Shown here: positions 35,628-43,656 of the stretch, one piece after another
Layout: the number at the start of each line of letters is the position of its first letter
Position numbering within the stretch: position 1 is the first letter of the stretch
Assembly (NCBI GenBank): GCA_022820675.1
Contig: JAJEFC010000107.1
Location: 1-43,656 of the forward strand
DNA: 43,656 nt
Source of the DNA: Vicinamibacteria bacterium
Lineage (GTDB): Bacteria; Acidobacteriota; Vicinamibacteria; Vicinamibacterales; UBA8438
Direction: 5' to 3'
Notes under the pieces: model-generated
Databases searched by the model: none
Seen by the model: only the letters and a program-made list of their open reading frames with translations
Told to the model about the DNA's origin: nothing
Translations under genes and position numbers: made by a program

Positions 35628-35887
35628 CGCCTCGCGGCTCCGCTGCCGGCGGGCAGGACGAGGGTGCGCCGGCAGCGCGCCCCGTCCGTCCAGATCCCCG
35701 AGGTCCTGGATGCCGCTCGACCGACCCTCCAGGCGTCCGCGCCGTTCCGCCGCGCCGACGCCCGTCTGCGAGAGCGTCATCCTGCCGCCCCCTGACGTAC
35801 GCCCCGGGCCACCCGTGGCGGACGATGCGGCCGTTCGCCGGACCTCGCTGAGCGCCATCCTCCCGGCCCTGCCGTGTACGCCCTGCA

Positions 35888-37009
35888 TCACCCCTCGTAG
35901 GTGATGCGGTAGATGGCCCCCGCCCGGTCGTCGGTCACCAGCAGCGAGCCGTCGGGCAGGACCTCGACGTCGACGGGGCGGCCCCACGAGCTGTTGTCGG
36001 GGTTCAGCCAGCCCTCGGCGAAGACCGAGTAGTCGGTGACCTCGTCGCCGTCGAGGGTCGCCAGGGTGATGCGGTAGCCGGTGTGCCCGGCCTCGTCGGT
36101 GCGGTTCCACGAGCCGTGCTCGGCGATGAAGATCTTCCCCTGGTACTCGGCCGGGAACATCGAGCCGGTGTAGAACCGCATGCCGAGCGACGCCACGTGG
36201 GGCCCGAGGACCCGGGCCGGCGGCGTGAACTCGTCGCAGCTCCGCCGGTCGCCGAACTCGGGGTCGGCGATGTCGCCCTCGTGGCAGAAGGGATAGCCGA
36301 AGTGCATGTCGATTCGGGGGGCGTGGTGCAGCGTGTCGCCGGGGCTCTCGTCGCCCAGCCAGTCGCGGCCGTTGTTGGTGAACCACAGCTCGCCGGTGTC
36401 GGGATGCCAGTCGAAGCCGACGGTGTTCCGCACGCCGTGGGCGAAGACCTCCTGCTCGCTGCCGTCCGCGTTCATGCGGGTGATGGTGGCGTAGCGGATG
36501 TCCTGGTCGGTGTTGTCGCAGATGTTGCACGGCGCGCCCACCGGGATGTAGAGCTTGCCGTCGGGCCCGAAGCGGATGAACTTCCAGCCGTGCGCCCGGT
36601 CGGTCGGGAACTCGTCGTCGACGACCACGGGCTCGGGCGGGTCGTCGAGCCGCGACTCGATGCCGTCGTAGCGGAGAACGCGGTTCACCTCGGCGACGTA
36701 GAGCGAGCCGTCGCGGAAGGCGACGCCGTTGGGCATGTTCAGGCCGGTGTCGAGGACGTGCACCTCGTCGGCGCGGTGATCCCGGTCGGCGTCGACGACG
36801 GCGTAGACGTCGCCGCGCGAGCGGGTGCTGACGAAGAGGGTGCCGCCCGGCGAGCGGGCCATCGACCGGGCGTTGGGCACGTCGGCCGCATAGACCTCGA
36901 TGGAGAACCCCTCGGGCAGGGTGAGCCGATCGAGGTGGACGTCCTGGGCGGAAGCGGCGCCGGCCGTGATGGTCAGGCCGAGTGCGAGTCCGCAGATGAA
37001 TCGGTGCAC
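35888..37009 (-). CDS. Secreted PQQ-dependent sugar dehydrogenase (sorbosone/glucose dehydrogenase-like)
   Basis: A 373-residue protein with signal peptide MHRFICGLALGLTITAGAASAQ. The soluble-GDH-like propeller reads LPEGFSIEVYAADVPNARSMARSPGGTLFVSTR, NMPNGVAFRDGSLYVAEVNRVLRYD, HGWKFIRFGPDGKLYIPVGAPCNICD, HGVRNTVGFDWHPDTGELWFTNNGRDWLGD, and IFIAEHGSWNRTDEAGHTGYRI. These are PQQ/calcium sugar dehydrogenase (COG2133, L-sorbosone dehydrogenase) motifs. It oxidises a sugar or aldehyde in the periplasm. GTG 37009 is chosen since GGAGG lies five bases upstream; TTG 37021 would add four residues. Bounded upstream by the strong hairpin at 37056-37098. Confidence 0.87.
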   Translation of the reverse strand: MHRFICGLALGLTITAGAASAQDVHLDRLTLPEGFSIEVYAADVPNARSMARSPGGTLFVSTRSRGDVYAVVDADRDHRADEVHVLDTGLNMPNGVAFRDGSLYVAEVNRVLRYDGIESRLDDPPEPVVVDDEFPTDRAHGWKFIRFGPDGKLYIPVGAPCNICDNTDQDIRYATITRMNADGSEQEVFAHGVRNTVGFDWHPDTGELWFTNNGRDWLGDESPGDTLHHAPRIDMHFGYPFCHEGDIADPEFGDRRSCDEFTPPARVLGPHVASLGMRFYTGSMFPAEYQGKIFIAEHGSWNRTDEAGHTGYRITLATLDGDEVTDYSVFAEGWLNPDNSSWGRPVDVEVLPDGSLLVTDDRAGAIYRITYEG

Positions 37010-37055
37010 GTGAACCTCCAAACAGACTGGAACGGGACGATCAGCATACAGGAAA

Positions 37056-37098
37056 CGGCCGGGAGTCTGCGCGGTAGCAGAGCGCAGACTCCCGGCCG
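37056..37098 (-). terminator. 17-bp perfect stem after the VWFA gene
   Basis: CGGCCGGGAGTCTGCGC (37056-37072) and GCGCAGACTCCCGGCCG (37082-37098) enclose nine bases, 38 bases after the stop of the VWFA-TPR gene on the minus strand. There is no T-run, but length and placement support a terminator that separates it from the sugar dehydrogenase. Confidence 0.7.
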
Positions 37099-37135
37099 GT
37101 CGAGGGCGGCGCAGACGCAGGCGACGAGTGGCGGG

Positions 37136-38332
37136 CTACGGCAGCGAAGCCAGTATCGCGGCCGCCTGCTGACCCTCGGCCGAGTTGCCGTCCGCGTCGA
37201 CGGCCTGCTGCAGCCACTCCTTGGCCCCCTCGATGTCGCCCAGGTTGAGCGAGACGAGCCCCAGCCTGAACAGCGGCAGGACCCAGCGCCGGTCGCGCTC
37301 GTGGGCCCGCTGGAACCACTCGGCCGCCGCCGCGCTGTTGCCGGCCGCGAACTCCGCCTCGCCCTGGTTGAACAGCTCCTCGCGGCTGTTCCCCACCTCG
37401 GACGCGTCGGCGACGGCCGGCGCGGCGGCGCGGGGCCGGCCGCTGGCCGAGATGCTCAGCCCCACGCCCGACCGTCCGACGGCGGCCGAGGCGCTGGCGT
37501 CGGGGTCGGCGCCCCCCGGCACCTCGTAGGAGACCGCGTACTGGTAACGCGTCTCCTCGTACTGCCGCCTGATCTCGGCCGCCATCTCCTGGAGCTTGTC
37601 GCCGATGATCTGGCTGGGGCCGGCGACCGTGTCGTGCCAGCCGCCGGTCACCTGCGCCGCGTTGTTCGCGACCGCGGTCTGGTAGCCGCCCCCGGACGCC
37701 CGCGTCGGGAGCATCATGATCAGCGAGTTGACGATCGCCCCGCGCTCGAACACGCGCCGCATGACGGACTGGTAGCGGCCGTCCGTGGGCGGGTTCTGCG
37801 CCGGCCCGTCCGTCGCGACCATCGCGAGGATCGGCCACCGCAGGTCGTCGTCCCAGCGGTCCACGGTCTCTTCCAGACCGGCGAAGAACCCCGCCGCGCG
37901 ATCTTCCTCCACGAAGAACTCGCCGAGCGTCTCGATCACCTCGTCCCGGCCGTCGGTGTAGTCGACGACGGTGCGCGGGCGGCCCGACAGCAGGATCAGC
38001 CCGACCTCGCTGTCCTCGGGCAGGGCCCTCACGAACTCGGGCAGGTAGTCGCGGAGGTACCGGAAGAACGGCCCCGCGCCGTCCGCGTCGTCGACGATCA
38101 GGGCCACCCGCAACGGCTGGTCGACGAGCTCCGCGCGAACCTCGTCGACACGCCGGCCGCCGTGCTCGACCCTGAAGTCGCCCGAGCCGAGGTCGGTGAC
38201 CGGGTCGCCGGCGCCGTCGGTCACCTTGATGAACCGTTCGACCTCCTGCGCGTGGACGACCCCGGATCCGGCCGCGGCCAGAAGCACGGCCAGGACGACG
38301 CCACAGAGACGACCGAATCGATGGTTTCTCAC
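37136..38332 (-). CDS. VWFA-related acidobacterial-type secreted protein with TPR tail
   Basis: A 398-residue protein with a signal segment ending near VVHAQ. It resembles the acidobacterial VWFA-related family: VTDLGSGDFRVEHGGRRVDEV, then PLRVALIVDDADGAG, where the canonical DxSxS metal site is replaced by DDAD at 81-84, then ILAMVATDGPAQNPP. The C-terminal 75 residues form tetratricopeptide repeats (LFNQGEAEFAAGNSAAAAEWFQRAHERD... and LFRLGLVSLNLGDIEGAKEWLQQA). It probably acts in protein-protein contacts in the periplasm. GTG 38332 is preceded by GGAGAGG; the longer upstream frame lacks a signal. Terminator at 37056-37098. Confidence 0.82.
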   Translation of the reverse strand: MRNHRFGRLCGVVLAVLLAAAGSGVVHAQEVERFIKVTDGAGDPVTDLGSGDFRVEHGGRRVDEVRAELVDQPLRVALIVDDADGAGPFFRYLRDYLPEFVRALPEDSEVGLILLSGRPRTVVDYTDGRDEVIETLGEFFVEEDRAAGFFAGLEETVDRWDDDLRWPILAMVATDGPAQNPPTDGRYQSVMRRVFERGAIVNSLIMMLPTRASGGGYQTAVANNAAQVTGGWHDTVAGPSQIIGDKLQEMAAEIRRQYEETRYQYAVSYEVPGGADPDASASAAVGRSGVGLSISASGRPRAAAPAVADASEVGNSREELFNQGEAEFAAGNSAAAAEWFQRAHERDRRWVLPLFRLGLVSLNLGDIEGAKEWLQQAVDADGNSAEGQQAAAILASLP

Positions 38333-38459
38333 GAGACCTCTCCTGCTGTCTGGTCGACGGGACACATCGAAGGAAGGAACCGGATCGGCTGCTGCGTTTC
38401 CTTCGCTACCGTCTACGAACGCCTGCGACACCGGGTTCCGACGGCGGCGCCCGCCGTGG

Positions 38460-38996
38460 TCACGGCCCCGGCAGCGGCTCCACCGCCACCTGGTGGACCT
38501 GGGAAAAGGGGGTGCCGTTGTCGTCCACGAAGTCCAGGCTCACCGCGATGAGGGCCTCCCGCCCGCCGTTGGGCAGGGTATACCACACGTCGAACGCGCG
38601 CGACGTCTCTTCGTTCGCCTCTATCCGGTCTTCGCCCGACCGCGCCTCGAACCGATAGGTCTCGCGGTCGACGCCGCCGCCGGGGCCTTCCACCGGCACG
38701 CTCTGCAACTGCTGCAGCACGACGCTGTCGGACGTCAGCATGACGCCGATCTCGTTGTCGGAATGGGCCCGCAGGATGAGATCGAACGAGGTGCGGTACG
38801 CGTATTCCCGCACCTCGCCGTCCGCCACGAAGCTCACGCCGCTCGACGCGACGGCGTAGAGCGGCTCGGGCGCCAGGGAGATCACGACCGGATCGTGCCG
38901 CGGCGCCACGTCCGTCGGCGCGAGCGGAGTCTCCTGGCACGAGGCCAGCGAAACGCCGGCCGCCAGCAGGACGATGGGCCGGAATCTCTGCAGCAT
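38460..38996 (-). CDS. Putative lipoprotein of unknown function
   Basis: A 178-residue protein with a lipoprotein signal: MLQRFRPIVLLAAGVSLASC with lipobox LASC and Cys20. The mature part is beta-rich (APEPLYAVASSGVSFVADGEVREYAYRTSFDLILRAHSDNEIGVMLTSDSVVLQQLQSVP and a C-terminal VHQVAVEPLPG). No domain recognised. A GGGAAG touches the ATG, so the ribosome-binding site is poor. It lies between the TonB receptor and the VWFA protein on the same strand, so a link with receptor function is possible. The long upstream extension of the frame is antisense-like and rejected. Confidence 0.7.
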   Translation of the reverse strand: MLQRFRPIVLLAAGVSLASCQETPLAPTDVAPRHDPVVISLAPEPLYAVASSGVSFVADGEVREYAYRTSFDLILRAHSDNEIGVMLTSDSVVLQQLQSVPVEGPGGGVDRETYRFEARSGEDRIEANEETSRAFDVWYTLPNGGREALIAVSLDFVDDNGTPFSQVHQVAVEPLPGP

Positions 38997-39005
38997 CTTC
39001 CCTAG

Positions 39006-39168
39006 CCCGCCAATCGTCGCCTCCGGCTCCGCTTGGCGCCCAACCAATCCTCCAGCAGTCCGCACCGTTTCACGGCGCAGACTCCTGCCCCGCCAATCGT
39101 CGCCTCCGGCTCCGCTTGGCGCCCAACCAACCTTCCAGCAGTCCGCACCGTTCCACGGCGTGACTCCT
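39006..39168. repeat. 81-bp tandem direct repeat, two copies
   Basis: Copy 1 at 39006-39086 and copy 2 at 39089-39168 share nearly all bases (offset 83, then 82 after a one-base deletion). They fill the spacer between the TonB receptor's stop and the lipoprotein start. Copy 2 overlaps the last bases of the receptor gene. Confidence 0.9.
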
Positions 39169-41539
39169 AGAACCCCACCTGCACGCCCGCCCGGACGAAC
39201 CGGCCGAGCGCGGGGAACCCGGCCCAGTCCTCGTACCGTTCGTCGGTCAGGTTCTCGCCGACGACCGACACGCTGATCCGGTCGCCGAGGCGCACCTGGG
39301 CGTACGCGTCCCAGCGCCGGTAGGCGGCGAGCGTGTCGAGACCGAACACCTCGCTGAAGAAGTCGGCGTCGGTTTGCCGCTCCCCGACCCAGGTCATCGT
39401 GCCGCCGGCCGAAACGGGGCCGACGTCGACGGCCGCGGTGAACACGGCCTTGTCCCTCGGCACGCCCGGCAGCCAGTCTCCGGCCGCGATGCGCCCGGTG
39501 CCGCGGGTGACGAGGCTGTCGGTGAAGGTGTAGGCCGCGACGAGCTCGAGCCCCGACACCGGCGTCGCGGTGAACGACGCCTCCACCCCCTGGGCCCGGC
39601 CCGACGGCAGGTTGACGTAGCTCGTCCGCGCCTGATCGAAGGTCGCCGTCGCCACCAGGGGGTCGCGGAGCCCGGCCCGCACGTCCTCGACGAGCTGCCT
39701 CCGCGCCGACAGCCTCAGCCGGCGGTACTCGGGCAGCGAGTCGAGGGCGGGAATGTCCACGCCGCCCCACACGACGAGGTCCTCATAGGTGTTCCGGAAC
39801 CCCGTGAGGTCGACCTCGGCCCGCCCTCCCCACAGCGCGGCGGTCAGGCCGCCGTCGAACGCCCGGCTCCGGGCAATCTGCAGCTCGGGATTCCCGCGGA
39901 ACCACAAGGTGTCCCTGAACCGCTGCGCCAGCGTCGGCGCCGCCGCCCCCGTGCCGGCGCTGCCGTGCACGAAGACGCCGGGCCCGAGGTCGTAGCGGGC
40001 CGACGCGCGCGGCACCACCGAGATCGGGTAGGGCCCGTAGCGCTCGAAGCGCCCCCCGGCGGTGACCGTGAGGTTGTCGAAGACCTGCATGCGGTCCTCG
40101 CCGTACGCGACCAGGTTGAGCCGCTGCTGGTCGAACCCCGCGGGGCCCCTCACGGCATCGTCCATGGCGTCGTCCACGGGGTCCGCCGTGGGGTCGACCA
40201 GGGGATCCTCCATGGGAGCGGCGAGCGGGTCGCCGAACCGGCCGGCCTGCACCTCCGCCCCGCCCCCGATGACCAGCGTGTGGAACTCGTCGGCCCGGAA
40301 CGACCACTCGTACGCGAGCTCGGCGGTCTGCAGGTCGTCCCGCAGTCCGTCCGCGAGCGCGAAGTCGGGCAGCTCGAGCTGCATGCCGACGCGGTCGACC
40401 GGAAACAGGCTGACGGCGCGGGAGTCCAGCGGGTTCAGGTTGTGCCGCTCGGTCCGCGACACGACGAGGCGTCCCTCGTGCAGACTGTTGCCCCGGCGCA
40501 GCCCCAGCGTCACCCCCGACATCAGCCGGGTGCGCTCTTCCGAGGCATCCATGTCCGCGCGCAGGAGCGACGTGGGTCCCGACCGCCCGACCGCGGCCAT
40601 CTCGCCGCGGAACGTGAAGTCCACCGACAGGCTCTCGCGCGCGAGGCCGAGGGTGCCGGCCACCCCGGTCCGCCTGAACGCGCTGTTCGGCTGCTCGTTG
40701 GCGGTCTCGAGGCGCTGGCCCGCGATGCTCCAGTCGTAGTCGCCCCGGCTGCCGGTGGTGGCCGCCTCGAACTGCCGCCAGCCCAGGTCCCCGGTCTCGA
40801 CGCCCACCGACACGCCCCTCGCCCGAGGGTCGCCGGCGATCTTCGTCCGCCGCTGGACGCCGCCCCCGAGCCCCCCGTGCAGGGTCGACGCCGTGCCGCG
40901 GACCGCCTCGAACCGCGCCCACTCCAGGTGCGTCGACGCATCGAGCTCCGCCCCGAATCCGGGGAGCGGCAAGCCGTCGGTCAGGAGAAAGCGATCGCCG
41001 ACGGGCGCGCCGCGCAACCGCACCGCGGTCGGCTGGCCCACGCCCCCCGCCCGGCTCGCGCTCACGCCGGGCACCCGCCGCAGGAAGGTCGCGAGCGAGC
41101 GGTCGCGGGCCTCGAACGCGTCGAGGTTCTCCACCGCCGTGGTGAGCCCGGGGCCCGCCCCGAGCAGGCGGTCCCCCCCCCGCAGCCGGACCTGGACGTC
41201 GGCGGCGCTGCGCAGCGTGAAGTCGCGGCGAATCGTGATGTCGGCGACCACCGTGACCGGGAACGAGGGTTCCACCGCCTGCTCCGGATCGTCGATGGTG
41301 GGGTCGTAGAGCCCGGGCTCCAGCCCCTCGAGCCGGTAGTCGCCGTCGTCGTCGGTCACCGCCGTCACCACCGTGTCCGTCAGGGTGAAGGTCAGCCGCA
41401 GGCCCTCGACCGGTATGCCGGCGGGGGTCGTCACGGTCCCCGTCAGCGTCCCCAGGCCCTGGGCGGACGCGGAGGCGGCGACGGCCCAGCCGATGAGGGC
41501 GAATCGGGTGACGCGGGCGAGGACGCGTGATTGAGTCAT
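39167..41539 (-). CDS. TonB-dependent outer-membrane receptor with carboxypeptidase-regulatory domain
   Basis: A 790-residue protein with signal peptide ending ASASAQ. Residues about 28-110 are a CarboxypepD-regulatory-like fold (GTLTGTVTTPAGIPVEGLRLTF...DDDGDYRLEGLEPGLYDPTI). The plug follows (VENLDAFEARDRSLATFLRRVPGVSASRAGGVGQPTAVRLRGAPVGDRFLLTDGLPLPGFG), then a 22-strand-type barrel ending FVRAGVQVGF. It imports an unknown ligand with TonB energy. A loop near residue 450 contains an Asp-Pro-rich stretch (DPLAAPMEDPLVDPTADPVD). ATG 41539 begins the signal peptide. The lipoprotein gene follows after the 81-bp repeats. Confidence 0.88.
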   Translation of the reverse strand: MTQSRVLARVTRFALIGWAVAASASAQGLGTLTGTVTTPAGIPVEGLRLTFTLTDTVVTAVTDDDGDYRLEGLEPGLYDPTIDDPEQAVEPSFPVTVVADITIRRDFTLRSAADVQVRLRGGDRLLGAGPGLTTAVENLDAFEARDRSLATFLRRVPGVSASRAGGVGQPTAVRLRGAPVGDRFLLTDGLPLPGFGAELDASTHLEWARFEAVRGTASTLHGGLGGGVQRRTKIAGDPRARGVSVGVETGDLGWRQFEAATTGSRGDYDWSIAGQRLETANEQPNSAFRRTGVAGTLGLARESLSVDFTFRGEMAAVGRSGPTSLLRADMDASEERTRLMSGVTLGLRRGNSLHEGRLVVSRTERHNLNPLDSRAVSLFPVDRVGMQLELPDFALADGLRDDLQTAELAYEWSFRADEFHTLVIGGGAEVQAGRFGDPLAAPMEDPLVDPTADPVDDAMDDAVRGPAGFDQQRLNLVAYGEDRMQVFDNLTVTAGGRFERYGPYPISVVPRASARYDLGPGVFVHGSAGTGAAAPTLAQRFRDTLWFRGNPELQIARSRAFDGGLTAALWGGRAEVDLTGFRNTYEDLVVWGGVDIPALDSLPEYRRLRLSARRQLVEDVRAGLRDPLVATATFDQARTSYVNLPSGRAQGVEASFTATPVSGLELVAAYTFTDSLVTRGTGRIAAGDWLPGVPRDKAVFTAAVDVGPVSAGGTMTWVGERQTDADFFSEVFGLDTLAAYRRWDAYAQVRLGDRISVSVVGENLTDERYEDWAGFPALGRFVRAGVQVGF

Positions 41540-41735
41540 CGTCGGCGGAGCTCACTAAACAGCATACATGGCATCGGTCATCAAGACGCCATTCGGCCCG
41601 CTCCGGCCGGCCCCGTTCCTCGTCAGGCCGCGCGGCGGCCGCGAACGGCGACCGCCGCCGGGCGCTTGCCGGACGGCAGGGGGACACGCGCGCGGGTTGC
41701 AGGTCAGGGGGCGCAACGGTGCTCGGGAGAGGCGT

Positions 41736-41772
41736 CCCGGCGCCGCGGAGGAACCGCCTCCGCGGCGCCGGG
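41736..41772 (-). terminator. 16-bp perfect GC stem after the DUF5916 gene
   Basis: CCCGGCGCCGCGGAGG (41736-41751) and CCTCCGCGGCGCCGGG (41757-41772) enclose AACCG, starting eight bases after the stop of the DUF5916 gene on the minus strand. There is no T-run. Very stable and well placed for termination. Confidence 0.7.
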
Positions 41773-41779
41773 TGCGTGA

Positions 41780-43656
41780 TCAGTAGCGGAACAGGTACGA
41801 GATCTTGGTGAAGAACGCGCGGTTGGTCCGCATGAGGTCCGTCGTGTAGAACACGGGATTGCCCAGGTACGCGTACTGGCTGTTGGCGCTGTCGAATATC
41901 AGGTCGCCCTGCTGGTACCGGTCGTCGTAGCCGATGAAGAACACCGTCCCGGAGTTGATGCGGTACGTGAAGAGCACGTTCGCCCCCATGGTGCGCTGGA
42001 ACGTGTTGTACTCCAGGATGTTCCGCAGCAGGAGTCGGTCCGTGAACTGGAACGTGGTCAGCGCCCGGTAGATCTTGACGTCGAAGATCTCGGTGTCGGA
42101 GAACGGATCGATCAGGTTGCTGGTGTTGATGTTGATCTGCGACTGCAGCCGGCTGAACGGCCGGATGGACATGAAGACGCCGCCGCGGCCGCCGGTCCCC
42201 AGGAACGAGTTGGCGGGGTTGGCGAGGTCGTAGCGCACCTGGTCGCCGTAGCTGAAGAACCCGCCGACCGTGAACTCCCGGAGCGTGCTGACGTTGCCCC
42301 CGAGCGAGTAGTACTCCTTGTCGAAGTTGATGCCGCCGAACCGCTCCATGTCGCGGCTGTAGCCGGCGTTCACCCGGATGTTCTTGGCGAACGAGAAGTT
42401 CACGCCGGCGTTGGCCATCTCATCCTCGAGGACGTTCTCGAAGTTCCAGTTCCGGGTGTAGTTGAACGACGGCCCCCAGTTGATGAGCCAGCTCTCGGGC
42501 CACCAGCGGTAGCCGACGTTGCCGACGCCGGCCTTGATGTCGCGCCGGCGGACGAAGCCGACGGCGGTGTCGAACTCCGGGTCGATGGTGTAGCCGGCCA
42601 AGAAGTAGGTCAGGTTGCGGCCGTCGCTGCGGAGGCCGACGTCGAACATGTTCCCGGCCGTGTCGTCGAACGCCTCCCCGCAGCCCGCCGCGTCCCACGT
42701 CCCGCAGTCGCGGTTCTGCGACGTGATCGCCCGGAACCCGATGGACGTCGCGTCGTTCAGCCGGAAGTTGCCGTCGAGCCCGCCCAGCCGGCTGTACCCG
42801 CCGAGGAACTCGCGGTCGGTGACGATGGCCCCGATGTGCGACTCGGCGTAGAGGTCGTAGCGCACCCGCCCGATGACGACGTCGGCGGTCTTCCCGTACC
42901 GGAAGTCGCTGTCCCGGTAGGCGTCGCCGAGGTTGCCCGGCGCCTCGTCGTTGGCGACGAGCACGCCCATCGTCGTGTTGCCGACCTTGCCGGTGAGCTT
43001 GCCGCCGTAGCGGGGGTCGACGATCGTGCGGGTGTGCACGAAGTTCACCGGCCCCGGCATGTTGAAGATCTCCTGCCCCTCGAGGAAGAACGGGCGCATC
43101 TCGGGGTAGAACAGCGGGAACCGCTGGTTCACCTCGATCTGCGGCCGGTCGGACTCGATCTGCGAGAAGTCGGGGTTGTAGGTGACGTCGAGGGTCAGGT
43201 TGGACGTCACGCCGTACTTGAGGTTGACGCCGCCCTCCGGCTGCGCCGCCTCGGTGAGTCCGCCCGAGCTGCGGTCGAGGCTGTCGACCCGGATGGCGGT
43301 GGCGGTGGGCAGGATCTCGAGGTTGCGGCTGGTGGAAAGGTCGCTGAGGCCGTCGAGCACGCCCATCTGGGGCAGCAGGCCCGACACGTCGCGCGACATC
43401 GGCGACCAGACGACGGTCTCGTCCTTGCCGCGGATGCGTCGGGCAATCTGGAACCCCCAGCGATGGGTGGGGTTGCTCGGGTACCGCAGGCTCTTGAACG
43501 GGATGGCCATCTCGGCCGTCCAGCCGTCGTCCACCACGGTGCCGCCCGTCTCGTACAGGGCGTCCCAGGACCGGTCGCCCCAGCGCACGCCGGTGAAGCC
43601 GCCGCGGCCGAAACCGCCCCCGCCCCCGCCCCGACCGCCGCCACCGCCGGGGCCGC
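41780..43656 (-). CDS. DUF5916 outer-membrane-type protein, 5' end beyond window
   Basis: About 625 C-terminal residues are present. The part next to the edge is a Gly-rich run followed by FTGVRWGDRSWDALYETGGTVVDDGWTAEMAIPFKSLRYPSNPTHRWGFQIARRIRGKDETVVWSPMSRDVSG, the end of a CBM9-like domain. The DUF5916 region follows: LTLDVTYNPDFSQIESDRPQIEVNQRFPLFYPEMRPFFLEGQEIFNMPG, then many amphipathic beta strands ending ISYLFRY, as in an outer-membrane barrel. The family is abundant in Acidobacteriota and Bacteroidota; its function is unknown, and carbohydrate binding is inferred from the N-terminal domain. The GTG at 43588 is internal, since the frame continues upstream to the edge. Confidence 0.9.
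   Translation of the reverse strand, partial: GPGGGGGRGGGGGGFGRGGFTGVRWGDRSWDALYETGGTVVDDGWTAEMAIPFKSLRYPSNPTHRWGFQIARRIRGKDETVVWSPMSRDVSGLLPQMGVLDGLSDLSTSRNLEILPTATAIRVDSLDRSSGGLTEAAQPEGGVNLKYGVTSNLTLDVTYNPDFSQIESDRPQIEVNQRFPLFYPEMRPFFLEGQEIFNMPGPVNFVHTRTIVDPRYGGKLTGKVGNTTMGVLVANDEAPGNLGDAYRDSDFRYGKTADVVIGRVRYDLYAESHIGAIVTDREFLGGYSRLGGLDGNFRLNDATSIGFRAITSQNRDCGTWDAAGCGEAFDDTAGNMFDVGLRSDGRNLTYFLAGYTIDPEFDTAVGFVRRRDIKAGVGNVGYRWWPESWLINWGPSFNYTRNWNFENVLEDEMANAGVNFSFAKNIRVNAGYSRDMERFGGINFDKEYYSLGGNVSTLREFTVGGFFSYGDQVRYDLANPANSFLGTGGRGGVFMSIRPFSRLQSQININTSNLIDPFSDTEIFDVKIYRALTTFQFTDRLLLRNILEYNTFQRTMGANVLFTYRINSGTVFFIGYDDRYQQGDLIFDSANSQYAYLGNPVFYTTDLMRTNRAFFTKISYLFRY

Noticed and set aside
36083-38551. 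Plus-strand frame of 822 codons
   Set aside because: Runs antisense across two well-supported genes and a terminator; no recognisable domain.
39374-41530. Plus-strand frame of 718 codons
   Set aside because: Antisense of the TonB receptor, low-complexity Arg/Pro/Gly composition.

Overview
The window is high-GC bacterial chromosome, most likely Acidobacteriota (Vicinamibacteria-like). The case rests on families rather than on any marker gene: a VWFA-related secreted protein of the acidobacterial type, a carboxypeptidase-regulatory-domain TonB receptor, a DUF5916 outer-membrane protein with a glycine-rich insert, two secreted quinoproteins, and many secreted serine hydrolases and propeller proteins. 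No rRNA or ribosomal gene is present, so the assignment is an inference.

Left part (1-15.5 kb): secreted and membrane housekeeping genes, mostly on the minus strand. They include a truncated conserved secreted protein, a PQQ dehydrogenase with a lanthanide-type aspartate, a DUF1499 / NHL-propeller / small membrane protein / split-barrel cluster, a cupredoxin-like protein, two beta-lactamase-fold serine hydrolases, an EEP-family protein, a GNAT acetyltransferase and a second split-barrel protein. Three plus-strand toxin-antitoxin modules sit between them: HigBA at 1.2 kb, a killer protein with an XRE-ImmA/IrrE antitoxin at 3.8-5.4 kb, and an addiction-module pair at 10.9 kb.

Middle part (15.7-34.2 kb): an accessory island. 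It opens with a minus-strand TIGR04255 / HTH / 40-residue-peptide operon behind two direct repeats spaced 21 bp. Next comes an 801-residue 2-oxoglutarate/Fe(II) oxygenase lying exactly between a 5' and a 3' relic of an hsdM gene, then BrnT/BrnA, then an intact type I restriction-modification locus. That locus is unusual. hsdM is followed by a chimeric BrnA-HicA gene, hicB, a small conserved ORF, a frameshifted HI0074-type nucleotidyltransferase partner, and an HsdS carrying an N-terminal nucleotidyltransferase domain. Three overlapping genes (an unrecognised 375-residue protein, a DUF6978-like protein and a DUF1828/DUF1829 protein) then sit between hsdS and hsdR. Downstream are a leader with three mutually overlapping hairpins, a frameshifted DUF4143-type ATPase, a 102-bp relic of hsdR, a tRNA-Ser(GCT) gene and a ClpP-like serine protease with a small partner. 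The relics show that more than one hsd copy has existed here.

Right part (34.3-43.7 kb): minus-strand secreted proteins again: an M24 peptidase-like protein, a PQQ sugar/sorbosone-type dehydrogenase, a VWFA-TPR protein, a lipoprotein, a TonB-dependent receptor and a truncated DUF5916 protein, with strong GC hairpins between transcription units.

The best candidate for something undescribed is the hsd operon: a nucleotidyltransferase-HsdS fusion plus a translationally chained three-gene insert, next to an oxygenase that occupies the body of an hsdM relic.
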